Assembly: GCA_964410965.1 (NCBI GenBank)
Contig: CAYPIY010000002.1
Span: 372,001-436,000 of the forward strand
DNA: 64,000 nt
Direction of reading: 5' to 3'
From: JBBIRG01 sp964410965
Lineage (GTDB): Bacteria > CLD3 > SB21 > JBBIRG01
Within the stretch, counting starts at the first letter, position 1, and each line of letters opens with the position of its first letter. This document shows positions 26,248 to 35,145 of the stretch, in pieces. The translations under genes were made by a program, and so were the position numbers. The notes below the pieces were generated by a model. That model worked only from the letters and a program-made list of their open reading frames with translations. It did no database searches and was not told the DNA's origin.

Positions 26248-27270
26248 ATGATAAAGAAACTGTGTTTTATAATAACCTGCATTCTGCCTGTCATAACCGG
26301 TTGTGACGATGATCCATTTCAGTTGCCCTATCTTGATCTTTCAACGAACCAGGTTGATATACTTTTCGTTTCCGAATCCGAGGGCGCACAGCAGATCTTT
26401 ACCGTTCAGGATTCAGCCCTGAAAAAAATATGGGGAATAGGGCTGCCGGATACCATGAAGTCCGTCGGTTATCTCGATCCGGCCTGGTCAGGCGACAAAA
26501 GGAAATTTGCGTTCAGTAATATTGAAAGAATAACAATTCCATACGCCCCTTTTTTATCGAATATTTATATATTGAATATGGATAAAGATACCTTCCCATC
26601 GGTCATCCGGATTACGTCGGATACGATCCGTGCAGATACCAATCAAATTCTGTACAGCGCTCTCAATTTCAGGCCTGACTGGAGCTTTGACCGGAAATCG
26701 CTGATTTACATATCAAACCGGACGGAACGATTCGAGATTTACAGAGTTTACCTGGATGATACGCTCGGGCAGATATCCCCACATAAAAAACTAACGGATT
26801 CAAACGATGTTCTGAATATATATTGTTATCCCTCATTTTCTCCGGACGGTACGAAAATTTTATATACCTCATCCCGTTCGGGAAATGAAGAAATCTGGAC
26901 AATGGATTCAAGCGGCAGTAATAAAATACGGATAACTAATACAAATGCAAGCCGGACCCGACGCCCGCGTTTTTCACCGGATGGTAACACTATTGCGTTT
27001 TTCTCCAGTTTATGGCTCAACGGATCTGATTCTCTGCAGATTTATACCATCAGTCCGAACGGAACCGGATTAGACACCGTAACCACAGACGGTAATTGTT
27101 ATGATCCCTCCTGGAAATATGACGGACAAAAAATCATTTTCGCTAAAAACACAAAACCCGGCAAATCGTACATATATATCATCGACCGTGACGGAAATAA
27201 CGAAGTCCGGCTGATCGATGACAGTAAATCGTATTATCCGGTATGGCGGCCTAACCGGTTCATTTTATAA
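26248..27270 (+). CDS. TolB-like beta-propeller lipoprotein
   Basis: A 340-residue lipoprotein. The signal peptide MIKKLCFIITCILPVITGC carries a lipobox with the ITGC cleavage site. The mature part has at least four PD40/WD40-like units (SFSPDGTKILYTSSRSGNEEIW, PRFSPDGNTIAFFSS, PSWKYDGQKIIFAK) as in TolB or the propeller of peptidases. No peptidase domain follows, so a binding or scaffold role in the periplasm is likely. The frame is open further upstream, but the ATG at 26248 gives the signal peptide and lies 11 bases after asnS. Confidence 0.85.
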   Translation: MIKKLCFIITCILPVITGCDDDPFQLPYLDLSTNQVDILFVSESEGAQQIFTVQDSALKKIWGIGLPDTMKSVGYLDPAWSGDKRKFAFSNIERITIPYAPFLSNIYILNMDKDTFPSVIRITSDTIRADTNQILYSALNFRPDWSFDRKSLIYISNRTERFEIYRVYLDDTLGQISPHKKLTDSNDVLNIYCYPSFSPDGTKILYTSSRSGNEEIWTMDSSGSNKIRITNTNASRTRRPRFSPDGNTIAFFSSLWLNGSDSLQIYTISPNGTGLDTVTTDGNCYDPSWKYDGQKIIFAKNTKPGKSYIYIIDRDGNNEVRLIDDSKSYYPVWRPNRFIL

Positions 27271-27277
27271 CCTGGTT

Positions 27278-27844
27278 ATGATAAACCAAACAGGAACAGA
27301 AATAAAAATCAGCCTCAAAACCCAGATGGTGGAGTTGCTGGATAAATACTTACTCGGTTATATTTCATCCAGGGAACTTATCAATGCGACCGTTCCGATG
27401 CTTATGATTTCAGGCCATAAACGAGGCAGAAAAAGCTACATTGAAAAATTCCTGATCGATATTTCATCCAGGCAGGAACATGAGATTTCCAGGGGTTATA
27501 TATATCAGGTCCGGGAAACAATTATCGGAGAAGGAACCATTCCGGAAAAAGACAGGAAAAAAGTGCTGAAACGCACCCTCAAAAAATTAATCGAACGGCT
27601 GGTTTTCGAGGAAATTGACGCGGAGTACTTTCTATCAGGGGTATATGACATTATGTGCGATTTTCATGAAGAGATAGAACTGGAGCTTCCGGTGAAGTCA
27701 TTTCTTGAATCGATCCGCTCTTTTTCGGATCAATTACAGCAACAACAAAATGAACAGTCTGAAAACATGTCCCGTTACGGTCCCCTGGTGCAACTGATCA
27801 CAGACTTTTACGACAAAAATTTTAAAGGGCTTTGGGATGAGTAA
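27278..27844 (+). CDS. conserved hypothetical protein, helical, cytoplasmic
   Basis: A 188-residue protein I cannot assign. It is predicted helical and charged, with no signal or membrane segment; notable stretches are LDKYLLGYISSRELINATV and RKKVLKRTLKKLIERLVFEE, and a Q-rich stretch (DQLQQQQNEQSEN) near residue 165. The open frame begins at 27218 inside the lipoprotein gene; I prefer the ATG at 27278, 7 bases after that gene's stop. It ends 11 bases before the convergent mutS2 gene. Confidence 0.65.
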   Translation: MINQTGTEIKISLKTQMVELLDKYLLGYISSRELINATVPMLMISGHKRGRKSYIEKFLIDISSRQEHEISRGYIYQVRETIIGEGTIPEKDRKKVLKRTLKKLIERLVFEEIDAEYFLSGVYDIMCDFHEEIELELPVKSFLESIRSFSDQLQQQQNEQSENMSRYGPLVQLITDFYDKNFKGLWDE

Positions 27845-27855
27845 AAGATTCTGAC

Positions 27856-30258
27856 TTATTCAAGCCTTAAGGACACGATAGTAACCCCCGTATCTCCTTC
27901 CCCCCAAACGCCCAGGCGACATGAGACTACACGCTTATCGTTTTTCAGATAAGATGTAATTCCCTTGCGCAGGGCTCCTGAGCCTTTGCCGTGTATAATC
28001 TGAACTTCCTTAAACCCCATGACAATCGCGTTGGAAAGGTATTCATCGACTTTAGAGATGCCTTCATCGACCGTCATGCCGCGCAAATTAAGCTCTTTTT
28101 TTATGTTCTCTGTATCCCATTCGATTTTCTGGCGGGGATAGGCCGTGTTCGTTTCCGCCGGCTTATCTATTTTCGCAAGCTGGTCGGGAGATAATCTCAT
28201 TTTCAGCTGTCCGGCGGCGATCAGCACAAGGCCCGAAGAGTCAGCTTCCGAAAGAACCGTGCCTTCCATTTCCATGGAGGGTATGTAAATTTTTTGTCCC
28301 GGCAGAAGTTCGTTCTGATCTACGGCTAAAAGATCATTCCTGCGTTTCAGTTCCTGTGATTCACCGGATATAACCGACTGATGTTCTTTTAACAGGCTCT
28401 TTATTGACTGGACGGTTGTTTTGTCAACGTATGATTGCTTAAGCATATGAATTGCTTCATCGGTTTCTTTTCGGACCCGCCGGAGAAATTCCTCTTTTTC
28501 AGCAAGTAATTTTTTACGGTAATTCTTTTCTTCGATTTTCAATTCTTCAAATTTTCCGTTATAAAGAGCCTGCAATCCGTTGAGTCGGGCCTGTTCTCTG
28601 CTGATATCGGCAATTTTGCGGTCATATTCTTTTGTCCGCATGTGAAGATCGTTGATCAGCAATTCAATTTGCTGTGTCTCCCGTCCGGCAACCTCTTTAG
28701 CCCTTAGGATGATATCCGGATTCAGGCCCATTCTCCGGGCTATGTCGAAAGCATAACTGCTGCCGGGGATACCGCTCCTGAAAACATAAGTGGGTTCGAG
28801 TGTTTGCAGGTTAAATTCCATAGATCCGTTGATGATTCCGGTTGTCTGGTGGGCGAACGCTTTTAGCTCGCCGTGATGGGTTGTCACTATCACGCGGGCT
28901 TTTTTTACAATAAAATACTCAAGCAAAGCGATAGCAAGCGATGCTCCCTCCTTTGGAGAAGTGCTGCTGCCGATCTCATCGATCATGATGAAAGTCCGTT
29001 CGTCCACACGGCTGGACATAGAAGCCAGCTGACGGATATGGGAGGAAAAAGTCGAAAGGTCATTTTCAATAGACTGGTCATCCCCGATGTCCGCGAAGAT
29101 ATTACGGAATACCGCGATGTTACTGCCGAGGCTTACCGGTACCAACATGCCGGACTGGGCCATCATGGTAAGAAGTCCCGCAGTTTTCAGGGCAACCGTT
29201 TTACCGCCGGCATTCGGGCCTGAGATGATCAGGATTCCGTCCTCGCCTTCATTTTGACCAAGCGTCAGGTTCAAAGGGACGACTTTTTTTCTTTGTTCAG
29301 GGTTTTTCAGCAGTTCCTTGATTAACAGAAGGGGGTGCATGCCGTTGACGATATGAATGAATCCGCGTGTGTTCAAAGCGGGTTTGTTGGCCTCCACGGA
29401 CCTTGCAAATACAGCTTTCGCATAAATGATCTCTATTTTCGTGAATATTTCAGCGTCCTGAATCAGTCCCAGTATTTGCTCCCGGATGAGATCGGATAAT
29501 TCCGTCAATATGCGTTCGATTTCCTGCGCTTCATTCAGCTGAAGCCGGCGGAGATTGTTGTTCAGCTCAAGGACTTCAACGGGCTCGATAAAAACCGTCT
29601 GACCGCTGGAAGACATGTCATGGATAAAACCCCGGATAGTATTTTTGTGCTGTTCCTTGACGGGAAGAACCATGCGTCCCTCGCGGATCGTTACGACGGA
29701 ATCGGCTGTGTATCCGTCATCCGCGTACTTTCGGGCGAGACTTTCGATTTTTTTTCTGGCATGATTTGCCGCCGATATCATCTCTCTGCGGATGTGCCGT
29801 AATTTTGGGCTCGCGTCATCCCTGATGTTGCCCTGATCGTCAATGCATGCGCTTATGGCTTTTTCCAGCGGCTGGTACTGGTGAACGGGTGATATTATTT
29901 CTGACAATAAAGGGTACTTAATACTGCGCTGACGTAAATAGGACTGCAATTTACGGTAGGTCTGAATCGCAATAAAGACTTTGAGCAGTTCGGGTCCTGA
30001 AATCATGGTTCCGGGTACGGAAATTTTTTTCAGGAAAGGCCGAATATCCAGAATGGAATCAATAGGAAATGGATCATCAAAAGAAATCAGTGCCTGCATT
30101 TCCTCGGTAAGATCAAGCTGATTCTGAATTACACCCAGATCGTCTGATGGCAGTATCTGTCGGATCTGATTCCTGGCCGGGTCAGTGAAAGCCAATAAAG
30201 CTATATAATCCCTTATTTTATCAAATTCCAGCGCACGTATATGAAAAGATGATTCCAT
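27856..30258 (-). CDS. mutS2: MutS2 ATPase/endonuclease (RqcU-like)
   Basis: An 800-residue MutS2. It contains core and clamp helices, the MutS-type ATPase with Walker A GPNAGGKT at 347-354, Walker B (TFIMIDEIGSSTSPKEG) and the TTHHGELKAFA segment. A long coiled coil (about 520-635) follows, then a KOW-like domain (LPGQKIYIPSMEMEGTVL) and a C-terminal Smr domain (LNLRGMTVDEGISKVDEYL, VQIIHGKGSGALRKGI). MutS2 suppresses recombination and, in Bacillus, acts on collided ribosomes; it does not act in mismatch repair. It is 2 bases downstream of the M23 peptidase gene and probably cotranscribed with it. Confidence 0.95.
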   Translation of the reverse strand: MESSFHIRALEFDKIRDYIALLAFTDPARNQIRQILPSDDLGVIQNQLDLTEEMQALISFDDPFPIDSILDIRPFLKKISVPGTMISGPELLKVFIAIQTYRKLQSYLRQRSIKYPLLSEIISPVHQYQPLEKAISACIDDQGNIRDDASPKLRHIRREMISAANHARKKIESLARKYADDGYTADSVVTIREGRMVLPVKEQHKNTIRGFIHDMSSSGQTVFIEPVEVLELNNNLRRLQLNEAQEIERILTELSDLIREQILGLIQDAEIFTKIEIIYAKAVFARSVEANKPALNTRGFIHIVNGMHPLLLIKELLKNPEQRKKVVPLNLTLGQNEGEDGILIISGPNAGGKTVALKTAGLLTMMAQSGMLVPVSLGSNIAVFRNIFADIGDDQSIENDLSTFSSHIRQLASMSSRVDERTFIMIDEIGSSTSPKEGASLAIALLEYFIVKKARVIVTTHHGELKAFAHQTTGIINGSMEFNLQTLEPTYVFRSGIPGSSYAFDIARRMGLNPDIILRAKEVAGRETQQIELLINDLHMRTKEYDRKIADISREQARLNGLQALYNGKFEELKIEEKNYRKKLLAEKEEFLRRVRKETDEAIHMLKQSYVDKTTVQSIKSLLKEHQSVISGESQELKRRNDLLAVDQNELLPGQKIYIPSMEMEGTVLSEADSSGLVLIAAGQLKMRLSPDQLAKIDKPAETNTAYPRQKIEWDTENIKKELNLRGMTVDEGISKVDEYLSNAIVMGFKEVQIIHGKGSGALRKGITSYLKNDKRVVSCRLGVWGEGDTGVTIVSLRLE

Positions 30259-30260
30259 TG

Positions 30261-30965
30261 TTACCCGGGTTTTTTTGTGAATACTGATTTTTTAAGTTCT
30301 TCGTAATAATTGTAAGGATGTGTTTTTTCTTCGGTCAGCTGGAGAACCATTAAATGCAGATGAGTGGGTGATTTAGCTGAATAGGCTGACCGGCCGGTTC
30401 TTCCGACGGTCGCAACCGGAGTGCCCGCTTTCACGATTTGACCGATATCAACCAAAACGGAATCATTGTGGGCGTAGTAATAATACCGCATGGATCCCGG
30501 TTGAAAAATCATAAGATAATTGCCGCCGCGCAAATCATCACCTGATGTCCAGTCTGTCTTTTTTCCGACTACTATCCCGCCTGTCATTGCCAGGATGCGT
30601 ACGGATTTACCCGTTTTATCGTCCCTACAGTCCTGATTCCGATCTAGAATGAAAATATCATGTGCCGGATGGCCTCTGTGTACATTGCCGTGTAAAAAGT
30701 CATATTGCCGGGGTACAAATCCGTTACCATGTCCGCCTACGTCTTCCAAACCGTATCCTTCAACCGGAAAATATGAAACAGAATCAGGAGGTACGTTTGC
30801 CATTTTGTGTATTTCTTTTGTAACCATACGTAAGGCTTTACCGGCGATTTTCCGGTCAACCGTTCCATACTGGATTTTTTCATAAATCCGGTTCCATAGC
30901 TGACAAAGATCGCTGAGGCTGGTCTCATACTGAAATAACAGGCAGAAAAAAATGTAGATAACCAA
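30261..30965 (-). CDS. M23-family (LytM) metallopeptidase
   Basis: An exported zinc peptidase of about 234 residues, likely cleaving peptidoglycan cross-links. The N-terminal hydrophobic segment (VIYIFFCLLFQYE) is a signal or anchor. The LytM domain shows GHPAHDIFI (H99 and D103 as zinc ligands), AHNDSVLVDIGQIVKAGTPVATVG and the HLHL motif. The frame is open from a TTG at 30971, but AAGGA touches that codon. The TTG at 30965 has AAGGA 6 bases before it and is preferred. All catalytic residues that I can check are present, so it is probably active. Confidence 0.85.
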   Translation of the reverse strand: MVIYIFFCLLFQYETSLSDLCQLWNRIYEKIQYGTVDRKIAGKALRMVTKEIHKMANVPPDSVSYFPVEGYGLEDVGGHGNGFVPRQYDFLHGNVHRGHPAHDIFILDRNQDCRDDKTGKSVRILAMTGGIVVGKKTDWTSGDDLRGGNYLMIFQPGSMRYYYYAHNDSVLVDIGQIVKAGTPVATVGRTGRSAYSAKSPTHLHLMVLQLTEEKTHPYNYYEELKKSVFTKKPG

Positions 30966-31059
30966 ACGCAATCCTTAATTTTTTGTTGAAAATACATTTT
31001 CCTGTTTTGATTTCAAAAGGTTTTTTGTATATTGTGAATAATTAGCAGTCAGGATAAAC

Positions 31060-31533
31060 ATGGAAAAAATGAAAATATTATGCGTCGATGATGAACCATT
31101 CATTCTGTCTTCCCTGACCAGACTGCTCAGGACAGACTATGAAGTCATCACAGCAGAATCCGGAATGGCGGCAATGGAAAAGCTAATGCATGTTCCCGAT
31201 ATCGGTGTTGCACTGGTCGATCAGAGAATGCCTGAAATGAGCGGTGTGGAGCTACTGGAAAAAATGTCTAAGGAATATCCGGATGTCGTCAAGATTGTTT
31301 TGACCGGTTATACCGACATGGGCGCTTTAATTGATTCGGTGAACAAAGGGGAAATATTCCGTTACCTTCAGAAACCCTGGGACTCGGATATTCTGAAAAG
31401 CGCCATTTCAGGCGCATACGAACGATATCACCAACGTATCCTGAACCGCCGGATCCGGCAAAATTTGGAAGCGACCGAAGAAAGACTGAAACAAGTCATG
31501 GAAGAACTTCGGTCGTACCGACAGAGCAAATGA
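31060..31533 (+). CDS. orphan receiver-domain response regulator with coiled-coil tail
   Basis: A 157-residue stand-alone receiver. It has D10/D11 acidic pocket, D54 as phosphoacceptor (ALVDQRMPEMSG), T82 (LTGYTD) and K105 (LQKPWD), all conserved. The RYLQKPWD motif is typical of receivers attached to HD-GYP or RpfG-like outputs, but here the receiver is followed only by a helical, probably coiled-coil tail (ILNRRIRQNLEATEERLKQVMEELRS). No histidine kinase is adjacent. It is divergent from the M23/mutS2 genes and similar to the receiver at 34590. Confidence 0.88.
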   Translation: MEKMKILCVDDEPFILSSLTRLLRTDYEVITAESGMAAMEKLMHVPDIGVALVDQRMPEMSGVELLEKMSKEYPDVVKIVLTGYTDMGALIDSVNKGEIFRYLQKPWDSDILKSAISGAYERYHQRILNRRIRQNLEATEERLKQVMEELRSYRQSK

Positions 31534-31541
31534 ATTCCTCA

Positions 31542-32423
31542 CTATCGGCTGAAAAACAAATCCACAGTTTTTTTTATCCCTGCGTCTTCTCCGACTTTTG
31601 CATCCAGGGGAAGAAGTGTGTTTTCAAAAGACAAAATTTGCTCGTCTTTTAATCGGATTTTCAACATGCCAACCCATTCTCCGTTACCACCCGCCTGAGC
31701 AATAATCGTATTCCCGGTCTGAAATTTTTCATTGATTTCCATCTGGGTATGTCCGCCGATGATTATGTCAATACCGGCAATTGTTTTGGCGATCAGAATG
31801 TCTTCCTCATATCCGGCCTGCGAAAGGACAAGGATGATATCGGTTTTGGGTTTTAACTCCTGTACAACTGACAGCAGCTTTTCTTTTTCATTAACGATAT
31901 TCAACGGAAGCAGATGTTTATTTGGCAAGTACCTGAAACTGAGAGAGGGTGTATAACCTGTAATGCCGAAACGAACCCCTTTTACCGATTTCACGATGTA
32001 AGGCCTTGAGAGCAGTGAATCGCGGTAAAAAAGGGTGGAAGAAACCACCGGAATGGAAGAAGTTCTGATGCGTTTGTAATAAAATTCGAATCCGTTGGAA
32101 AACTCCTGCTCTCCAATATTGACCGCGTCGTATGAAAGTTTTTCATAAAGTTTAATTACCAAAGAATCCTGTTTGCGGTTGAATCCGAAAGCGTTCAGGA
32201 TGTCACCAGCATCAACGGTCAGAACTTGTTTTTCTTCGTTTCTGATCTTGTCGAACAGTTTTTTTCTGCGGGGCAGGCCGCCCAATGGCTCATCGCCGCA
32301 ATCGCAATAACTGATGTTCCCGTTATTATTGTTCGTGTATAATATTGTAATCGTCTGGGGGAAGAGATAACTTCCGAATGAGAAAAAAAACGACATTACA
32401 AAGAATAAATGTATCCGGCACAT
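31542..32423 (-). CDS. UshA-like metallophosphatase (5'-nucleotidase N-terminal domain)
   Basis: A 293-residue exported metallophosphatase. The signal peptide (MCRIHLFFVMSFFFSFGSYLFPQ) precedes a calcineurin-type fold: ILYTNNNNGNI (in place of the usual TNDxHG), GGLPRRKKLFDKI, LTVDAGD, VNIGEQEFSNG and IIGGHTQ. The C-terminal nucleotidase domain of full UshA proteins is missing, and the first metal motif has asparagines in place of D and H, so catalytic ability is uncertain. CDCGDEP after the first motif may bind a metal. The frame starts at 32471, but that lies in a terminator; the ATG at 32423 follows GGGAG by 6 bases. Confidence 0.78.
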   Translation of the reverse strand: MCRIHLFFVMSFFFSFGSYLFPQTITILYTNNNNGNISYCDCGDEPLGGLPRRKKLFDKIRNEEKQVLTVDAGDILNAFGFNRKQDSLVIKLYEKLSYDAVNIGEQEFSNGFEFYYKRIRTSSIPVVSSTLFYRDSLLSRPYIVKSVKGVRFGITGYTPSLSFRYLPNKHLLPLNIVNEKEKLLSVVQELKPKTDIILVLSQAGYEEDILIAKTIAGIDIIIGGHTQMEINEKFQTGNTIIAQAGGNGEWVGMLKIRLKDEQILSFENTLLPLDAKVGEDAGIKKTVDLFFSR

Positions 32424-32470
32424 TGCAAACTCCCGTTTTAAAAACCCATTATTCATCTGCAATATAATCA

Positions 32471-32504
32471 AAAAGGCTCTGAATGTAAAGATTCAGAGCC
32501 TTTT
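32471..32504 (-). terminator. bidirectional Rho-independent terminator
   Basis: Perfect 14-base arms (AAAAGGCTCTGAAT at 32471-32484 and its complement at 32491-32504) enclose a 6-base loop. T-rich flanks occur on both strands. It lies 27 bases past the 3' end of the minus-strand lipoprotein gene at 32531-34405 and separates it from the phosphatase gene, which must have its own promoter. Confidence 0.8.
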
Positions 32505-32530
32505 TTGAGATAATTTTAGCCTAGAGGAGA

Positions 32531-34405
32531 TTAAAAATCATGGGAATTGTTTTCTGTATCAATGTCATTTAAGTGAAGGTCTTCCACACCGGTTACGGTT
32601 AATCGTTCGCCGGTCGTGATGGCGCGGTTATTTACTTTGAACCGGACTTTATATCCGCTGCCTCCCGGGAATGAGGTGTCATAACCCAGATAGATTATTT
32701 CACGTACGTTTGCGCTGATGGAGTTGTTATCGGGCGAAATGCTGTAAGTTCCCGATTCCGCAGTGGTTCTTGTCAGGGGTTCGCTGAAGCGGACATAAAC
32801 TACATCGTAGTCGGCCGATATATTGCTGTCGATGGTTGCCGAAGTCAGTGTCGGAAGAACCTTGTCTTCAACAGTAATTGCGTTGCTCATTTCGCTGGAA
32901 ACGAGGTTATTGCTGATCGCCCGGATGGCGTATTGTACGGTACGTTTACCGCTCGGGCTCTGATTGTCACCCACAACAAGATCGGTTCCGCCAACCGTAA
33001 CCACCGTGTCAATTTTCTTGATGTTGTTACCGACAATTTCAAAAGAACCGTCTCCGATTTTCTTGTACAGCTCGTAATACTTGACATTTGCGTCATAATC
33101 CCAGCGCAATTTAACGGTACCGCCATTCCAATTGACGTTGGTCAGCGGATACATCAGTGTTTCACGTGACAGGGAGGGCGTTGTCGGAGCTGCTGCCGAT
33201 CCGGCGGTAGTGAAGCTAAGGGTTTCAAAGTCACCCGTGATTCCGGCGTTGTTCACCACGGCATTGCCGGCATTATCCATAAGTTTGTTTGAAATAAAAT
33301 TATTGACCGTATAACGGGCGGATCCGACGATACCTGACGGAGTCAGGGTCAACTGGGTGAATGCGGCGTTCCATGTTACCGTGAAAGGAACGGCTGAAGC
33401 GGCTTTTTTCATGCCGACAAATGTCACAACTATGTCGTCCACAATCGTGTTATGTCCTTTGCCCAAATCGGTACGGGTGTAAGGGGTCTGTTTGATCGGT
33501 TCGGAGAAAGTGTAAGTAACCGTTAATCCGGTCGGTCCGGCATCCTCATTGTTGACAGGAGAAATGACTGTCACAAATGGACTTACGTCATCATCGTATG
33601 TTAAAACAATTTGTTCGGCAGCGACCTGAGTGCGTAATCCGGTATTCTGGTTACAGGTCAAGTCAATGCTGACATCTCCGCTCATGGTACGGGAGGAATT
33701 CATCGCTTCGATCGTGACGCTGCTTCCGGCTTCCACATTACTGAATACGTAATTTCCGCTGGCATCGGTAGTCGTTTGCTTGATCAGAGACCATGTACCG
33801 GTGTAGTTAAGGTTTTTCTTCAGGTATACAACCGCACCCGCGACCGGATTGTACAGATTATCAACAACCTGTCCGGAAATCTGGGTGTTCAGCTTTCCGA
33901 TCAGCAGTTCAACATTCGCAACAAGATGATCCGCCGGCGTGTCCTGTCCGGATCCCGCATCGCCGCCTGTTCCGTCATTGTCGCCGTCATTCAGATCCGT
34001 GAAAACAACATCTACGGTTACATATTCATGATTGTTATACCGAAGAGCAGAAGTATCGGCCAGGGTTTGATTATAAGCTGTGAAATCCATGATAATGACA
34101 TAGCTGTTGTTGTACAGCATACCGTTCGGTGTATCCAGTGCGTTTACGGGAACGCTTTTGAAAACGAACTCACCGAAGTTATCCGTTGTGACGGTTGTTC
34201 CGTTTTCGGCGATAGAAACTTTGACCCCTTTCACCGGCGCGTTGGTGCACATGTCTATGATCCTACCGGCGATTGTGCCTTTGGCTTTCAGCATGTCCGG
34301 GTTTTCATAGCCATTGTCACTGTCAAACTTACTGCATGACATCATACCCAGCCCTATCGCTAATAATAACGATAAGACTCCATTTGAAGCTTTTACGGCG
34401 TTCAT
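32531..34405 (-). CDS. large lipoprotein with carboxypeptidase-regulatory-like and Ig-like domains
   Basis: A 624-residue surface or outer-membrane lipoprotein. The signal ends in a lipobox (GLGMMSC, C24). Two carboxypeptidase regulatory-like domains follow (GTIAGRIIDMCTNAPVKGVKVSI and ISGQVVDNLYNPVAGAVVYLKKN), separated by an aspartate/glycine-rich linker (DLNDGDNDGTGGDAGSG) that may bind calcium. Then come bacterial Ig-like domains (SPFVTVISPVNNEDAG, TYTFSEPIKQT, VYVRFSEPLTRTT). No enzyme motif is seen. AAAGGAG precedes the ATG by 7 bases, and a strong terminator follows. Likely an adhesive or structural envelope protein. Confidence 0.82.
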   Translation of the reverse strand: MNAVKASNGVLSLLLAIGLGMMSCSKFDSDNGYENPDMLKAKGTIAGRIIDMCTNAPVKGVKVSIAENGTTVTTDNFGEFVFKSVPVNALDTPNGMLYNNSYVIIMDFTAYNQTLADTSALRYNNHEYVTVDVVFTDLNDGDNDGTGGDAGSGQDTPADHLVANVELLIGKLNTQISGQVVDNLYNPVAGAVVYLKKNLNYTGTWSLIKQTTTDASGNYVFSNVEAGSSVTIEAMNSSRTMSGDVSIDLTCNQNTGLRTQVAAEQIVLTYDDDVSPFVTVISPVNNEDAGPTGLTVTYTFSEPIKQTPYTRTDLGKGHNTIVDDIVVTFVGMKKAASAVPFTVTWNAAFTQLTLTPSGIVGSARYTVNNFISNKLMDNAGNAVVNNAGITGDFETLSFTTAGSAAAPTTPSLSRETLMYPLTNVNWNGGTVKLRWDYDANVKYYELYKKIGDGSFEIVGNNIKKIDTVVTVGGTDLVVGDNQSPSGKRTVQYAIRAISNNLVSSEMSNAITVEDKVLPTLTSATIDSNISADYDVVYVRFSEPLTRTTAESGTYSISPDNNSISANVREIIYLGYDTSFPGGSGYKVRFKVNNRAITTGERLTVTGVEDLHLNDIDTENNSHDF

Positions 34406-34536
34406 ACCATTTCTCCTTTGTTAAATGAAGGTTAGTTTACTAAAATATCGTATACTATTTCATATATTCTTATTACAATTTATAATATCATTATTAATAA
34501 TCAATACTAAAAAGTATTTTATAGGGTAAAATTGTA

Positions 34537-34565
34537 TTGACTTATATTGAATTAAAGACTACTTT
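34537..34565 (+). promoter_or_regulatory. sigma-70 type promoter of the second receiver gene
   Basis: TTGACT (34537-34542) and TACTTT (34560-34565) are spaced 17 bases apart, 24 bases before the ATG. A small inverted repeat AATACTaaaaAGTATT (34503-34518) lies just upstream in the same 184-base divergent gap and may be an operator. Confidence 0.45.
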
Positions 34566-34589
34566 ATTTAAACTTGGAGTTAATATTAT

Positions 34590-35108
34590 ATGCAATCCGA
34601 TGTTGATTTACCGGTCATCATAGTCGTTGATGATGAGCCGGAGATCCTGAAAGTGATATCAAAAATACTTGAAGGCAAATATGAAGTAAAAACCGCAATC
34701 AGCGCGAAAGACGCTCTGGCCCTTATCAATGATTCCGTTCAGATCATCCTTGCCGATCAACGAATGCCTGAGATGACGGGTTCGGAGCTTTTTAAATTAG
34801 TAAGGAATCAGCACCCTCAGATCGTGCGTATCCTTATGACCGGATATTCAGACATGAATGCTATAGTCGATTCCATCAATGAAGGAGAAATATTCCGATA
34901 CGTAAGAAAACCATGGGAAATCAACGATCTTCTGTTTACCCTGAAAGAAGGGCTTCAAAAATACAAACTGAACCAGTCATACATCAAATTAATGAATTAT
35001 AATAGAGTGCTGATGGAAAGGAACCAGAAAATCGCCGAGCGTCTCAATAAGACAATTGATGACCTGTATAAAGTACGATCAGAGCTTGACGAAAATACCG
35101 AACCCTAG
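34590..35108 (+). CDS. orphan receiver-domain response regulator with coiled-coil tail
   Basis: A 172-residue stand-alone receiver with D14/D15, phosphoacceptor D56 (LADQRMPEMTG), T84 (MTGYSD) and K107 (VRKPWE). The C-terminal tail (MERNQKIAERLNKTIDDLYKVRSELDE) is helical and charged, without a DNA-binding or enzymatic output domain. It closely resembles the receiver at 31060 in motifs and architecture, so the two are probable paralogues. It precedes the glycan operon by 37 bases without an obvious terminator and may be cotranscribed with it. Its kinase is not in view. Confidence 0.86.
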   Translation: MQSDVDLPVIIVVDDEPEILKVISKILEGKYEVKTAISAKDALALINDSVQIILADQRMPEMTGSELFKLVRNQHPQIVRILMTGYSDMNAIVDSINEGEIFRYVRKPWEINDLLFTLKEGLQKYKLNQSYIKLMNYNRVLMERNQKIAERLNKTIDDLYKVRSELDENTEP

Positions 35109-35145
35109 TATTTTACATCATATATTTCATCCCTACAACCGATAA

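Noticed and set aside
32424..32471. Upstream extension of the metallophosphatase to 32471
   Set aside because: The extra codons lie in a terminator hairpin, and the ATG at 32423 has a good ribosome site and signal peptide.
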